DNA of 43,109 nt, from NCBI GenBank assembly GCA_900660155.1, contig CABFPE010000050.1:1686016-1729124 (forward strand), in the 5' to 3' direction. Below the pieces are notes generated by a model that saw only the letters and a program-made list of their open reading frames with translations, ran no database searches and had not been told where the DNA came from. The translations under genes were made by a program, and so were the position numbers. This DNA comes from Hofstenia miamia. Its lineage: Eukaryota > Xenacoelomorpha > Acoela > Hofsteniidae. Shown piece by piece: positions 30,153 to 40,768 of this stretch; position 1 is the stretch's first letter, and every line of letters starts with the position of its first letter.

Positions 30153-30825
30153 CAGAGCACGGATTTATATGCTTGAAAATATGCCGAAATATGCGCTGAG
30201 ATTTCGAAAATATGCGCCAAAATATGCATAAAAACTACATTAGAGGCCATTACCAAGGTATAAACTTTTATAACAATATACACATAAATGTTGCTTCAGG
30301 TGATCATCAGTCATGAACATTTGTTGTTTTGCTTGAATTTTGACGCACCTAGACTAGAAGTACATTTCTGTATATAGGAACATTTAAAGGATTAACATCA
30401 ATTGCATGTATTTTTTCTTCTTTATAACTTGTGCAAATATCCTGTAAGTTATTCAACTTTTCTTTGTACTTCTTTCCCTGTATTAGATATATGAAATTAT
30501 TGAGAATCTCAACCTGACTGCAAAGAAGTAAACGCCCTTGCAGTTTTGTTATTTCTTCCGGACGAACCTGAAGATATCGTAATGAAACAGACTTCCTACA
30601 TTAAGTTGTCGTCCCGCAAGTAAATGATTTTTAAAATTTCCAATATTTGTGGGTCTTCAGTTACGAGATGTTGCAGGAACGGATAAAATTCAATGAAATA
30701 TTTGACATTCGTGTGCGAATAACGATGGAATACGCGAGCTATCATAGAACTATATGTCAAAAATACCTGTGTTCAAATATGCTTAAAATCTGTTTCATGC
30801 CTTACGTATATAAATCCCAGCCCTG
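30153..30825. mobile_element. hAT-like element nested in the previous one
   Basis: Ends are CAGAGCACGGATTTATAT and, reversed, CAGGGCTGGGATTTATAT, 15 of 18 identical. The 8 flanking bases are attacggt and attaggat, a decayed 8-bp target duplication. AAATATGC-type motifs recur near both ends. The 673-bp length is too short for a whole transposase. Confidence 0.65.
30345..30760 (-). pseudogene. Broken coding remnant inside the nested element
   Basis: On the minus strand two open stretches can be read: one containing FIEFYPFLQHLVTEDPQILE, then after a stop and frame change another containing RYLQVRPEEITKLQGRLLLC and ending before YRNVLLV. The residue mix looks like real coding sequence and not random A+T-rich DNA. 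It is presumably a piece of the transposase of the parent element; I do not recognise the family from it. Confidence 0.4.
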
Positions 30826-31165
30826 ATTAGGATTAAAATGTTTGAAGCACGCTTTCTCCATGATAGATTAATCTGCTGAAAACGCGACCTAACTATGAAT
30901 TTATTATTGTAAAATTAAACTTCTCGTTGATTTCAATGAAAAATCTTAATTTTTTTATTGATATAAACTTCATTGATGACTATGACATATAAGTAGCCTT
31001 TCTTAATAACACAGTTGAAGGTTTTGTTGTTGCATCAAACCATTTTTGTTAAAAAATATCTAGCTACAGGCATAATGGACTTATAATACGGGAGCGGACA
31101 AACTAACCTGCCTATTTTTATAGGTACGGGTTATAGGCTGAGCACGGGCACGGGCCCTACCTCTA

Positions 31166-31320
31166 GTGAATTTCTTTTGAATTTTGATTACACACAAAGA
31201 AATCTAAAGAAATCTTTCATTAATGTCGCCATTCGAACCTGGAATTTGCTACCTAAGAAAATTAAGAGCATTTATAAATCTTCCTTAAGCAAAAATATAT
31301 TTCTGGTACATCATGGTTAG
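31166..31320 (+). pseudogene. 3' end of a LINE (non-LTR retrotransposon) ORF
   Basis: The frame reads FINVAIRTWNLLPKKIKS and ends in a stop after FLVHHG. The motif W-N-x-L-P followed by a short basic tail is the usual C-terminus of reverse-transcriptase ORFs of CR1/RTE/Jockey-type LINEs. It begins exactly where the hAT-like element ends, so the LINE was probably split by that insertion or truncated there. Confidence 0.5.
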
Positions 31321-34300
31321 GATATAAATTTTGCAACAATGACTATACGATAACTCGTCATTTAAATACAGTAATTTATCCATAGCATATAAGATTTACT
31401 ACTTTTTGTAATGTATGTTGATTTGTATATACGTTTTTTTTGTTGAAATTATTGACGCTATTCAAATAAATTTGCAGTTATGAAATTGTTAACATTTATC
31501 TGAACATAGAATTTCTTATTTTTATCCTAGAATTTTTGCTATATTAGACATTTTCTTATAAAGACAATTGAACTTTATAATTATAATAGTATTTAGGAAA
31601 GTGATGTAGTGAAAACACACGTCTAGTGATTGATGTTACTTGTTGAAACACAGATGCATCATTGATAGATTTAGTGCGTGCTGCATCATGTTGTCATAAG
31701 TACGGTTATGGCTCAATAATAAAATGACAAGCTGTTATAATTATTTAAGAAAGACTTAGCAATTAAGTTGTTTTGAATTGCTTATTTCATATAACGCATT
31801 GGTGATTTCTGTCACTACTTGCTTTGTATTGTTATATTCTAAAAGAAAATAGTTGCTGAATTTCAACCTCAACTTTATATGAGAAAGGTAAAAAATTAGT
31901 GTAGTTAAAATTTTGTCCAAAATTGCTAATGTAAAACTTTATCTCAAAATTCATATTATGGAAGGACTTTTGGATTTGATACAATCGTTATAAGGTTTTT
32001 TTCAAGTTATTATTTTTGAGATCAAATAGAGGGAGTTTATCTTTTATATTACACTATTTTGCTGAAAAATGATCTTTGTGAAATAAAAGGCATACAGTCG
32101 AACGCAGCAGATAGGATGATATACCGTGGGAAACAATTGATCAGGCTATTACTTGTTGGGCAGTGGGCCATACTGAGGTTTCCAGAAGTAGATTGTGGCC
32201 CATCCGCTCCAAAAAAAATCTGCTAATGGTCGTCTTGAGATGATCATGGCGAACTGTATGCCATAGACTATCGCTAGGGGATTAGTTATGGGTGAGAGAA
32301 TTTCATAGAATATCAGCACCGGCGTGTGCATGATTTTCTCATTGGGGTGATCAGGGGTGTACTCTTAAAATTTGCAGTGGACGTACGCTAATTGACAATT
32401 CAAAAGCGGCGTATACGACACATATTTTGCCAAAGACCAAAAATGAAAATGATATAATTTAGCTCACTTGACGATTGTTAAACATATACTGTACACAAGG
32501 ATGTCCATGAAGCAGAATTTTGATTTACACCTCACCGCAGCCCACGAAATTTTCCGTAGAAAACTCCATGGAGGCCGCAGATCTCCAAAGCACAAATCAT
32601 ACGCATGTATATCTATGTTAACTCAGAGATGAAAATGGGAGAAAGCCTTGGCCCAAGTCCGGCCATCTCATTTAAATTAATGCCAATTTGGCCCAAAATA
32701 ATTCTTTAATGTTTCAGTTTATTATATCAAATTTGCAACTAAAGTTGAGTTTTAGAAAAGTATATGATACTAATGTAAATTTTAAAATGTATGTATTTTT
32801 TCATAACATTGGTTATAAGTTATATGTCATTTATTGCATTTGGTTTGAGTTGAGTGCAGTGTTGAGAAATAGTAATGTATTTTTGAAATACACATTTGCT
32901 TAAATTTATTATGGGCTTTATGCATTGTTGTAAAAATATATCTCCGATAGGTATTTATCTTTGAATAACGTTTTATTCATAACGATAGCAGTTAGTTCAA
33001 AAAATGGAAAACGCGGTTTTGATGTGCAAAAAACCGAAACCGAACAAATGTTTTTAAAACCGCCTCGCATTAACTTTTAGGAGTGCTATAATTTTAAGAA
33101 AATATTACTATAAAATCGTGGAAACAACGAAAAAGTTGCTAAAAAAACAGTAAACGTTGTGACAATCAAGCAAGTAAAATAAAAGCTACAGTGGCGACTT
33201 ATGATTATGGAAGCGACATCCCTAGTTTTAAAAAACTGGAAAATCTTAAAAAGCTCTTGAATAAATCTTTGATTTCTTTTGAAGATCTTAGAAGTTTCTT
33301 AAAAGAAACTATCAATGATATTTTTCGTGGATTTCTTGTAAACATCTTGAAAATATATCTTAAAAATATCTCGAAATATCATGTTCTTGGTTCTCTTGCA
33401 AAGATTTTTAAATATTTCTTGAATGAAATTATTACGTAATCACATAAATTTATTTGCATTGGTTACATTTATAATCATTTGTTGTAAAATCCAAAATAGT
33501 AGTAGCACTCATCAGCTGACAGTAGTTGCAGTAATATGTTTATATTTAAATTTTCTCATTATTTTCAATTTAAAGCAATGCATTGTGAAAAGCTTTTTTT
33601 CAATTTCGTATTTTTCTCAAATTTTAATATACAAATACAATAAAATCTCGAAAATAATTTATTCATGAAAATTGTACTAATTCTAAATACATCAACTAGT
33701 ATTTTTTTACTCTTAAGTTATTCGAAATTTTGGTTAATTAAAAAAGGATAGTTCAAATTTATGGGTACTCTCTCAATTATAAAATAAGGTTGGTTAGTCT
33801 ATATTTGTATGTCTTTTGTCATAATTCGGAAATTTGCCTCCTGTGTCAGTCAACTGATTATGCTAGTAATAATTTGTTAATGTTAGTAGCATTTTTTGAT
33901 AACTTTGAATTGTAATGTTTAAAAGTCATGAATATGTAATATTGTATTTTTAATTAATATTAAAATTTCTTTTAGTTCTGTGAAATTTTAAAAATTTTAA
34001 TTAATATTCTTAACATTTCTAGGAAAATTCTTGCACACGTGTTTGCACGTTTTTTCAAGAAAATTAAGGAATTCCCAAAAAATTTTCAAGATTTTTTCAT
34101 TCTCTTCCATTTGCTTGAATTTACATCTACAATAAAATGAATTGCGTGTTCACATTGCATCCCATTCAACGAGACACAAATAAGATTATACACATATGAA
34201 AAATTTTTTAGTTTTATACAGTTGAACTCCAATACTGAATAAACCCGTTTTGTTACATTCTTTGCACAGTATTGTACCAGCATTTAAAATGTGAAATATA

Positions 34301-35090
34301 TTTCTTTATAAATGGTTTATAATAACAAATTATAACTATTTCAACCACTCGAGTGGTCAACATAATTTTCAGAATCATATCGACTCAATATCAATTGCAG
34401 TAGAGTAAAACCGCGTATATTCATATAAACCTTGTAATTTTCTGCGGATATACGCTAGTAGATCATATTAAGTGAAAGGTATACGGCGTATACTTCGACT
34501 ACAGCCCTGCCGGATGACATCTCGTAATCAACTTCGGATACCAAAAGCGTTGAAAATTTCAAAAATTGAAAAATAAGTTATGAAAAAGCACCTCACCATC
34601 TTAGTTTTGCATATGAATTTTGAATCCATACCATTTTTCAAAAAATTTTTTTCACCCACTCAAAATCAATGTTGAAAACCTAACTGAGGACGTTCATCAT
34701 GTACGACACTGGGTAGCACCATAGATAGAACCGATAAATATTGTTCTTCTTAGTCTGAATTTATTCGAACTAAAAATAGTGCAATCAAATCCGATTCGAA
34801 GTTTAAGAAATATGATCTGAGTGAATTTGAAGTATATTTTTATATAATATAAAGGGCCTGGCCAAAAGTCAAGCGACAATAAATCCAAACCATTGTATTT
34901 CAAGAGATATTTATGTATTTCACCTATATAATAAAAAGATATAAATATGAAGCATCCTTGAAACTGAAGTCTTTCTTGAATGACATGTTTTTTCACTCAA
35001 ATCAAAACAGAATTGCATACTTTAAGACGCAGTAGCTTATTTGCATTAACTTTCTACAACTCAGATGTTGTGGAATCTTGTAGCTGAGCC
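31321..35090. other. Intergenic; no supported gene
   Basis: Contains a less A+T-rich patch at 32100-32360 with a 60-codon minus-strand frame that I cannot assign, a patch with ggttttgatg/aaaccgaaaccg motifs near 33010-33060, and a low-complexity stretch at 33200-33430 where tcttgaaaatatctt-like words recur. Confidence 0.35.
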
Positions 35091-35099
35091 AGAATTTTT

Positions 35100-35340
35100 G
35101 GTTTTCCTGTAAAAACTGTATTTTTCATCGTTCCACAAATACTAAAGCTCATAGATTGATGTCACATTATCGTGATTCCCAGTCAATAGAACTTTACGTT
35201 CAATCTAACCAGCAGGTAAAATATCTAACAGATCATGAACTTTCTTAGCCTATTGGGTTGGAGCACCGTCTTGCATAAACTCCAAGTTGTTGAAGATTGG
35301 CCTGTCTCGCAGCTTCAGAACGGTACATGGAATGAATAAA
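35100..35340 (-). pseudogene. Mariner-type transposase fragment, inactivated
   Basis: The minus strand reads FMQDGAPTQ, a stop, AKKVHDLLDILPAG, a stop, IERKVLL and later YLWNDEKYSFYR. This matches, in order, the F.QDGAP.H.A..V...L...(F/L)PG.(W)IGR ... LWG segment of mariner/IS630-like transposases. Several in-frame stops make it dead. Confidence 0.6.
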
Positions 35341-36316
35341 TAAAATTGATTATTTATTATTAATGGAAGTTATTATTAATGAAATTTAACATTACAGCCA
35401 ATGTATAGATCACAATGGAAATGGTAAAACTATAGGCAACTACAATTATAATCCGATTTTATATCTGTGATCTTATAGTTGTATTGAGAAACCGCTATTA
35501 TGCAAATCAAAGTTCGAGTTATAATAGCCCCAAAAGAATTGAGATTAAACAAATACTGTTAAGCTCATTAATAGAACAGTAGAGAGAGATTGGGGCTAAT
35601 TTTCGTAAAATTTTTTAGATTACAATGAATGTAATAAAGTTATATCAAGGCCTAATGCTAATACAGCCAATTTTATGATCATTTCAAAGAAAATTATTTT
35701 CTGTTTACTAGATTTAAATCAAGCTTGTTAGAAACTGCACACTAAAATTTTAGACGTGCATAGGATACAAATTTAAAATTGCAAGTGTAAATTTAGTTTT
35801 TCAACAAATTGTTTACAAATTTTATAGCATTCATTGCATTTGGGTTGAGTACTAATCAATCTTATAAATTTCGGTCTATTTTTTCCAACTCCCCATTCCA
35901 AGTGCCTGCCTCATGTCCATCTCAGAGTTAAATACAATTCAATGGAAAGTATTATCTCAGTCATGATTTTGCTTGGAGGTTTCAGTGAAGGTTCAATAAT
36001 TTTTTAGCCTATTTCCAATCATATTGTTGACAAAATATATTTAGTGAAAACACTAATTTGGTTAGATTACTGATATTACTTCACATGGCCTTTATTAAAA
36101 TTATCATTTTAAAGGTCGATGATATTGGTAGCCTATAAATTTCTGAAGACAGTGAAGCATCCAGAAGGATATAAAAGAATGTGAGCTTCTTAGGCTTCCA
36201 GTATTGATTTTTCGAAAATAAAATGTAATATTCCGTAAAGCAATTATAGAATTAGTAACTAAGATGGCTAAGAAGCAGTATTAGAAAAGACATTGAAACA
36301 GTGAATTTTAAATTTT

Positions 36317-37371
36317 GGGCTGATGGAAATCCTCATATCAGATAGAGGAGTGCAGTTTAAAGGCAAATTATTTGAAGAATTGACAAAATTACTTGAATTT
36401 ATAAATGAGAAAACAATTATGTATCACCCACAGGCCAATGGAGGTGTTGAACAGTTAAATTAAAGAATGAAAAAATTGATTAGAGTTCTATACATCCAGA
36501 GTCAGGGGAAGAGACTGGAGAGAAGTATTAGAAATGGTAGGATATTTCTACAATACATTGGTGCATTCAACTACCAGAATGACATCATTTAGGGCAATAT
36601 ACAGAAGATAAGCCAAAATAGCTAATGATTATGTAAATAAATTAAAAGATCAGTTGACAGGAATACATGAGGCAATGTGTCATAACACAAAACAGTCAGA
36701 AATCAGACAACAACATAACTTCAACAAGAAGATATATGGCCAACCACAGCAGAAGAGAGACAGAGTCTATGCATACATATTGCTAAGAACACAAGATGTA
36801 AACCAACTACACAAATTGAAAACACAGTGGGCAGCACCATATATAAAACAAAAAGTCTTACCAAATTATGACTATCAATGAAATGATGGAAGGGTATTAA
36901 ATTTTCAAAACCTAAAAAGGGCAAATAGTGGAATAGAACAAGTTTCATTAAATGAAAATGCTAAATTTAATATTATAAGTGATACTAAAGATACATATGT
37001 ACCTATAAACAATCTTGACAGTGTATGTGAAGAAGACTTTCAAGAAGAATTCACATGTAAACTTAAATGATACTGAAATAGCTAAAAAAAGTAATGCCAC
37101 AAAGGGCAGTAATAGACCTAGATATGACCCAGATATATGGAATATTAATATATTTACTGAGTTTAGGAGCAATGAAAGCAATAAAGATATGATCAGAACA
37201 AATGGAAAATACATCACAGAGAAAATGGAGAAGAGTGCAGAAAAGAACACCCTTACCAATTGCCAATTACTGAACAGGTGGATAGAAAGCCAGTACTCAA
37301 GCAATCCAAGAAGGAGAATGTGGAATCCTATATTCTTAATGATATCTGCATTATTTCATTATAAATGACTA
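36317..37371 (+). pseudogene. Ty3-like LTR retrotransposon integrase region, inactivated
   Basis: The frame at 36317 gives LISDRGVQF and then MYHPQANGGVEQLN, the two signature blocks of the retroelement integrase core containing the second Asp and the Glu. A stop follows at 36461 and a frameshift soon after. The frame then resumes through WREVLEMVGYFYNTLVHST and, at 36780-36880, HKLKTQWAAPYIKQKVLPNY, matching the GPY/F-type module after the integrase. An open tail continues to 37371. Reverse transcriptase, RNase H and gag are not seen, so this is a 3' fragment of pol. It cannot make an active protein. Confidence 0.72.
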
Positions 37372-37624
37372 TCCTTGACAGTAACTGTTTCAACACTCCA
37401 ACCATCAGTAGTACCAATCCCTAAATTGTTAGTTCCCCATACATATTTCTGAATATATCTATAATGTATTATATATATATATAATGTATAATGCTAGCAA
37501 CTGATATTGTTGAATTTATGTTTTACAATTGCTGCTGACTTAAATGGCATCACACCAACACAGTGCAGTTATAGCAGATGAATCACTCCAGTGCATTTCT
37601 CTACATGACATCTGCAGTTAATAT

Positions 37625-37724
37625 TTATGATGTAGAATCACTGGGGTGATTATAGTGAACAAGAAAACACAATTAAACTATTTTTCAATTTACAGATGCT
37701 TGGGGGTCTTATATACAATGCGTA
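37625..37724. repeat. 100-bp direct repeat, copy 1
   Basis: Shares agaatcac, ggtgattNtagtgaacaag, ttacagatgNttggg and cttatatacaatgcgta with 40674-40768 in the same orientation. On the minus strand it contains tgtatataagac, a TATA-like word. It ends exactly at an ambiguous base. Confidence 0.75.
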
Positions 37725-37725
37725 N

Positions 37726-38175
37726 TGGCATGCTACAACAAACTTCCTGATGTCTTCGCTGTGTTCCTTAGTTTTAACCATGGCGATTGAAAATTATAAT
37801 TTAGTCACTTATAATACTTTAATAAATCGCTATATAAAAATTATCTGAAAAAAAAATTATTCACGGAATTAGCGTTAAAGAAGCATAATATGGCTATAAA
37901 AAGTTCAGAAAGCATGTAAACCTGAAATTAATTGATATTATACTGATACTAAAAGAAAAAGAAAGCCGTGCCAATAATTTTGAACAAGCGTTTTTTACAA
38001 TTTTGTTTGTAGTTTCTTTGTTATTTATTTTTTCTGAAATCCGATTGCTGCATCGGAAAGGGCAGTTTAAAATACATAATATACATTGTGGTTTTCTTTT
38101 ATTTAACCTTTTTTAGGATTTATAAGACAAAATTAGAGTTTTGTTAGACCATGCCAATAAATATGAGCATAAGTG
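37726..38175 (-). mobile_element. 5' part of a Tc1 transposon with IR/DR terminus
   Basis: On the minus strand the terminus CACTTATGCTCATATTTATT abuts TA (38176-38177). A related direct repeat (GCTTGTTCAAAATTATTGGC) lies about 180 bp inside, the IR/DR layout of Tc1 elements. Then comes ATG 37781 with MVKTKEHSEDIRKFVVAC, the typical start of Tc1 transposase. The element stops abruptly at the ambiguous base 37725; the remaining transposase is absent. Confidence 0.62.
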
Positions 38176-38507
38176 TATATCAACTTCTTGTAAACAATTA
38201 AGCAATTGGCAAGTTTCTGTTCATTAACATTGTTGACAATTTTCCTGCCTTTTCTTTGCCTGCAAATTTTATGCAGCACCAGCATTAATTAGTGCATGAG
38301 AGCTCGTCCTTTGTTATTTTGCCAAACTATTTTGCTGATGTAATTTAATATTAAACTGCACTATTTAAAATTGTACAAAATAATCAAATTATAATAATCA
38401 TGTTTACATTTAATCAAGTTATTGTTCTACTAGTCTTATTTGTGTCCTTGATTTCTTGTTATTTGACCACACACATACAGATTATGCCACACTTGTTGAT
38501 ACTTTAA

Positions 38508-38743
38508 CCCTTTCAAGTCTGAACCTAGGTAATTTAATTTTTATTATAAAAACTGTATGATGCTTACTGAATAGGATGAATAAACAAATAATGAGGTCAT
38601 GACTATTGAACTGACGTTAGAAATTGCCTCATTCTCCAAAATGACTAATAGGATGTATTTGAATGGGATATAGGGATTAATGGTTCCTGTTAGGCTTATT
38701 TAAACATTAGTGGGAACTATAGTTCCCATTCAACTCAAAAGGG
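38508..38743. mobile_element. piggyBac-type MITE flanked by TTAA
   Basis: TTAA lies on both sides (38504-38507 and 38744-38747). The ends are CCCTTTCAAGTCTGAACC and, reversed, CCCTTTTGAGTTGAATGGG, and begin with CCC as in piggyBac elements. The 236-bp element has no coding capacity. Near its right end is the perfect 16-bp palindrome GGGAACTATAGTTCCC (38712-38727). Confidence 0.75.
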
Positions 38744-38749
38744 TTAATG

Positions 38750-40670
38750 AAGGACACTTTGTGAAATATAAAAATGCATATGCATTTATGGCAACAGTGC
38801 TATTTTTTACAGCACAAATTGAAAGGTCATGTAATGAAAAACCTTCTGAAAATGTCAACAAGCAATGACCACTTAAAATACTTATTGATCTGGCAAAGCA
38901 ACACACCTAAATTATCAATGCAATTATAAAACTGAAGATGTGTCATATTTTTGCTAAGTGATAAAATTTGTTTTCATCAATGTTTCTGTTAATATTAGAT
39001 AAATATTTTGTTTATTCTTATTTTTAAATATATTTGATAACGGTTTTGTAATCACTTTCACTGAATTTTAGGCAGCCATTCACTCACTTCTTGAAATTTG
39101 AATTATTATATTTTATTATGGAAAAAATTCACAAATATAATTCAGTAATTTATTTGTAGATTTCCATTATATTATTGTGGGGTCAGGGGCAAAAAAATTA
39201 ATTGCACCCTTAGACATTTCTCTAGCAGAACCTGTGCCTTCCACATTGACAAACATTGAAAACACACATGTGCACACATATTTATTATTTCTATTATATA
39301 TTACATAATTTGTTTGTAGTTTAATTCTAATTTTTAGCAAATATATTGCTTTGATTCTTCTTTCTTTTCACTACTTGGTTGTTCCCTTGAGTACATAAAT
39401 ATCCTTTGCCATTTATGCAAACTAGGTTTGACATAAATTTTCCTTTGACAAAGTTACTGTTAGTGTGGCATAATCCATCAGAAGCCATGTTTGGTCAAAG
39501 TAAGAAAAAAGATGGAAGTAACTAAGACTAAAATGTAATAATGATTAAATTGTAAAACACATGGTTATGATAGATTATTTAATTTGTAAAATATTTTAAG
39601 CAGTTTGATACTTAAATTAACTTGACAGTATTTGACAAAAACTAAGATGACCAAACAGCATTACTAATTAATGCTGACATTGCATAATTAAAAGCAGAAC
39701 TAGAAACATGAGGGAAAACTTTAAACAAGACTCAATCAACAGCTACTAGTCAAGTGTTTGATTATTTACTTAAATGTGGTATAAATATACACTGATTGTT
39801 AGAATGATTGATGAACGAATTTTATTTGGATTTACTTCGTTACTTATTGTCAGGTTATTTATTAGTTTCATAGAAAGCTAAACATTCAAGCACTAGAGTA
39901 ATCATACAGTGGTCCCCGAATACATTTAAAGGAATTCTGGAGCAGCCTCACAATCAGCTATTCAACAGTGGTGTGGGCAGTAGCTGTAGATTTCTCGATG
40001 TGCTTATAGGTCACAAATACGGACAGGGATTTTTATCAGTTATAGCTTTCCTATCACTCATTGCTCGCAGATTATTATGATTATATTTAAGTTGCTCTAC
40101 ATGTTTATTTATTCAATGTTTATTCTTGTAGTTGACCATCGACTGAATTACGAATTAACTTTATTGCCGACTGCATTGATTGTTCACATGTACGGAGGGC
40201 TAGCATGTATTACTATATCTGTAGGGCTATTACATGTGAGGAACAATAACAAGCTGAAGCATCACGGTTACGTTATTTCCTTTTATTTACTAAATCATAA
40301 TAACAAGAACAATCAATGCATTAAATTATTAAGTTATCACACACACACACACTATCACTGACTTAACCATCCACGCACTGATTCATCCAATGATTTCCAC
40401 TGCGGAGTTCAAGTAAAAGCTGAAACTGCTGCCAATAACGATGTCTCTGGAAGCACATAGCACAGCGTCGGGTTTTGACCCTGTCTTCCATCTATTACTC
40501 TCGATCTAAATAAACTGTGATTAGTTAAGCATTTAATAAAGGGAATGCAGATTAATTTAGTTAATTAACTACACACTCAATTAGTTAGAGAGAATTAGGA
40601 GTCTGTCATACTTTAACCTGAAAAGTAGTTAGTTACTCTTAAATACTCGCAATAACTGTATTGGCAAGAT
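38750..40670. other. Intergenic; no supported gene
   Basis: A 94-codon plus-strand frame at 40077-40361 is hydrophobic and ends in an (ac)n-derived His/Thr tail, and I regard it as chance. An (ac)n run lies at 40339-40352. The stretch tacagtggtcccc at 39906 resembles a Tc1-type end but has no partner. Confidence 0.35.
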
Positions 40671-40673
40671 TCT

Positions 40674-40768
40674 GCAAGAATCACGGCGGTGATTCTAGTG
40701 AACAAGAAAACATGGTTAAACTATTTCTCCATTTACAGATGTTTGGGTGTCTTATATACAATGCGTAT
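40674..40768. repeat. 100-bp direct repeat, copy 2
   Basis: Second copy of 37625-37724, about 3.05 kb away, same orientation, with a modest number of substitutions. Sequence on either side is unrelated. Confidence 0.75.

Larger units (their letters stand above)
29701..31165. mobile_element. hAT-like element (outer member of a nested pair)
   Basis: The left end reads TTAGGGCCCGTAAACGGG, the right end on the reverse strand GGTAGGGCCCGTGCCCGTG, with further matching patches inside (gagcac, taatac). GGTAGGGCCCG is typical of hAT-like termini. A second element is inserted inside it. The exact edges and target duplication are not clear. Confidence 0.5.

Noticed and set aside
32149..32331. 60-codon minus-strand frame in a less A+T-rich patch.
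   Set aside because: Residues look protein-like, but no start context, splice sites or family could be recognised; left as unassigned sequence.
33191..33439. 82-codon plus-strand frame rich in Lys/Leu/Ile.
   Set aside because: It opens at GTG in a stretch of repeated tcttgaaaatatctt-like words; low complexity explains the open frame.
36948..37304. 118-codon minus-strand frame opposite the Ty3-like pol tail.
   Set aside because: Antisense shadow of the plus-strand retroelement frame.
40077..40361. 94-codon plus-strand frame with hydrophobic stretches.
   Set aside because: The tail is translated from an (ac)n repeat and no domain is visible.
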